A program made the translations under genes and the position numbers. Source: Helopsaltes ochotensis (lineage: Eukaryota; Chordata; Aves; Passeriformes; Locustellidae). Taken from it: a DNA stretch of 64,000 bases. The stretch spans positions 1-64,000 of the forward strand of contig VXBM01001675.1 of assembly GCA_013400155.1 (NCBI GenBank), in the 5' to 3' direction. The notes beneath the pieces are model-generated. The model made no database searches and had not been told where the DNA came from. It saw only the letters and a program-made list of their open reading frames with translations. This document shows positions 61,641 through 64,000 of this stretch, in pieces (the stretch's first letter is position 1; each line of letters opens with the position of its first letter).

Positions 61641-64000
61641 TTCCTGACTTATTGCACTTCCCAGAGTGATAGTCCTTAGGAAATGCAGAAGTTCTCTAGT
61701 CCCTCTTTCTGTTGGTGTATCAATACATCATGCCATGCACGTAGGTGCGCTTCAGAGCACCCATGGTAGGAGGAATCCTAAACTGTGGAAATAGAACGGG
61801 CAAATTTTAGGAAGTGCTGGTGGTATGCATACAGAGAACTCCATATGTACAGAGAGAATTGGATGCTTCAGGCTGTCCATTGCTGTTAGAAAAATTGCAA
61901 TGAAGAATACTCACGTTCTGAAAAAAAACAAGTCTGCTTTCCTTAAAATAAAATATACTGCACGGCTGTAAATTTTTATTCTGCTTTCACTCAAAAACCC
62001 CATCTCCCTTTAGTGCAAGAGAATAGCACTTGAGTCCAGAACCTGATGCTTTCTGTTTATCCTCTCTACAGTTTGACATTACCCATGTTAATTGGCCAAT
62101 ATTCTTTGAATTTAAGTCACAGGGATGGTTTGAGGCAAAAGCATAATGTGTGTCATGACCTGATTTATATGACCTAACTAGTGCCTGATCTGTTTGGTGC
62201 AGGGCTGCTGGTTGCTGTGCTGCTCTGTGTGTGGCTATTGGGGCTGATCATGTTCTTACTCGGGGACTCTGGCACACCAGTGTGAACCGAGCATCTTCTG
62301 TGCTGCTGCGGAGGGCGTGCCTTGCTAATCTATCTCCTCAAAGAATAGGGTTTCTTTTACCTCTTGGGCCTTGACATGCCTGTTCTAGGGGTAGGATTTG
62401 GCCCTTAGTGAGCGGATTATCCATTCCCTTGACATAACATAAAGCTCTAGGATTTACGGCTATATAAGAAAGTAATAATCTTGCCGGGACATGTGGGGAG
62501 TTACATACAGTATGTAAATCCCATCTTGAGATAGGAATATATTCCTTTGAGAGTACAGTTGTAAGAGACCTGCATTATGAAACCTGAATCCATGCAAAAT
62601 GGCCTGGTTTCATTAGAAACTTGAATCTCACTTCATATCAGTTGAAAGTTTTGCTATGGTCTGTGAACATTTCAAAGCAAACCTGGGCCAAGGTTCAAAA
62701 AATTCTTTTATTCCTCTCTGTCATGCAAACTTCATAGCATCATGCAATTTCAACACAGAACCAGATGAAATGCAAGGTTTTTCACTGAGTGTTTTGATAC
62801 CTTTTTTGGTTTTTTTTCCTTAGTTTTGAGGTGTTCACCCATCTCAAAGTGCAATTCAGCATCAGCAAGCCAAGTGAAATCTTCGTGAAAGTCTTTATGA
62901 AAGCACTGTGATCTGAAACAGCCAAGTTCTGCACTGCTGCACTACAGAGTGCAGGGCAAGGCTTTAGCTGCTAAGTTTGATGCAGCCACATTCGCTGTCA
63001 GAAACAGACTGAAGGAATGCAGCTCCTCTGGTTTCCATTTCTGCCTGAAGGGGAGAGTAGCTCAGTGAACCCACAACGAAACTTGGGAAACGGAGAAAGG
63101 AAAACTAAATTACATTTAAAGAAAGAAATGAAGTCTTTTTTTTTTTTTTTTTTTTTTTATGATTGAGCGATGTTGATCTCTTCCACATAACATAGGTAAG
63201 GTTACAACAATCCTTTCATTATAAGCCTAATATTGAAAGCGATCCCTACCAAACTTTACCAAGCCAAAAATCAAGCTGTCTGAAATTTCATAGGCAGCAC
63301 TTCAGAATCCCCCCTCCTGGCACATTTGCTAAGGTGTGTAAAGAGGAAAGGAGGAGGAAAATAGAGAAAGTATGCAGAGGGCAATAAGTTCCTATAAAAG
63401 AATCATTTAGCCTACTACACATACCATGTTGTGCTGTTAGCACTATCTGATGTTCTTAGATATATTCCTCCAAATTAATTTTCTTTACAGTGAAGTAAAG
63501 GCCGAGTCTAATGAGATGTGGTGTGTTAGATTTGTTAAACAGGTTGCTCTCTGTGCTGCTCTTTGATTAGGGTCATTTCATAACACAGGTGATTCTTGTC
63601 AAAGCCTGGAGTCAGAGCTGTGCTTTGATTCTGGAGAGTTGCGGTGGTCTTGTGTGCTGCTTGAAAAACTCAGATTCAAGGCTGATTTACACGTGCAAAT
63701 AAAGCAAGTTATTGCTCAGATTCAAGTGAGACTCTGTTTCCCTTTTCCACTGGAAGCACATGTGCAAGAGATCAAATATTTGTTACAAGGAGCAGAGAAA
63801 CTACACCAAAGAGGCTTCAGTGATAGAAGCAATGAGATATATCATCTCCTAGCAACATAAGTAATGCTGTCTTTATTGAGAATGAAAAGCTTCAGTTTTC
63901 AGTTTGTCCTGAATGTGAAAATGGCAAAGGTATCAATGAGAAGTGACTGCTTTTACCTGGTACTCTGACTTGTACAGACACAGCAAAGGAAGCGTGACAG
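61641..64000. other. Gene-free DNA at right edge
   Basis: Unique sequence with the poly(T) tract at 63136. The largest frame is 73 codons at 63639-63860, with no recognisable domain. If a gene begins outside the window its nearest exons are not visible here. Confidence 0.7.
63136..63158. repeat. Poly(T), 23 nt
   Basis: A pure T run between 'atgaagtc' and 'atgattgagcg'; no retroposon is identified beside it. Confidence 0.95.

Noticed and set aside
1..64000. Bacterial-type systems (operons, CRISPR, phage, toxin-antitoxin)
   Set aside because: There are no operon-like ORFs, no spaced direct repeats and the repeat content is vertebrate.
1..64000. tRNA, snRNA or microRNA genes
   Set aside because: I looked for B-box-like GGTTCGAATCC patterns and snRNA signatures and saw none; hairpins found belong to MITE-like repeats.

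Overview
The window looks like a gene-free stretch of a vertebrate nuclear genome, most likely a bird and at least an archosaur or other sauropsid. The argument is: AT-rich, non-operonic DNA with no long conserved reading frame; three clear CR1 non-LTR retrotransposon fragments of avian type, all 5'-truncated, with 3' tails matching the ATTCTATGATTCT-type CR1 tail on the minus strand; a fourth, much older CR1-like relic; no Alu, B1 or L1-rich mammalian pattern; and a scatter of very old sauropsid repeats (MIR-like SINEs and palindromic MITE-like elements). I cannot name the locus or species. All open frames (longest 157 codons) are either antisense or degenerate CR1 sequence or look like chance, so I annotate no protein-coding gene.

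Layout. 1-5.4 kb: AT-rich unique DNA with one MITE-like relic near the left edge and a conserved-looking block at 1.6-1.9 kb. 5.5-5.75 kb: ancient CR1-like relic. 7.05-7.65 kb: a GC-richer island with a 24-bp tandem duplication. 8.8-9.2 kb: another enhancer-like block. 14.19-15.10 kb: the longest CR1 copy (minus strand). 22.87-23.02 kb: a short CR1 tail. 24.845-24.925 kb: an uninterrupted run of 81 T. 26.6 kb: MITE-like palindrome. 30.46-32.75 kb: the densest part, with a fragment of an L1-superfamily reverse transcriptase, three MIR/SINE-like relics and a CR1 copy laid side by side. 36.6, 41.7, 48.7 and 54.2 kb: further palindromic or MITE-like relics. 39.2 and 57.5 kb: MIR/SINE-like pieces. 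50.7-50.97 kb: third CR1 tail. 56.4-56.7 kb: a CpG-rich block unlike its surroundings. 60.9-61.0 kb: an L2/SINE-type 3' tail. 61.2-61.6 kb: a GC-richer, LTR- or promoter-like segment. Microsatellites and poly(T) tracts are scattered throughout.

There is no operon, CRISPR array, phage, resistance or defence system. If the window has a function it is probably regulatory: several blocks rich in TAAT and octamer-like motifs (best: 43.8-44.2 kb and 59.0-59.55 kb, the latter with a perfect 10-bp inverted repeat of an octamer-like site) read like conserved non-coding elements. That is inference from base composition and motif content, not from alignment. The points most worth following are the L1-type reverse transcriptase fossil, the palindromic MITE family, the CpG-rich block at 56.4 kb and the 81-nt homopolymer.
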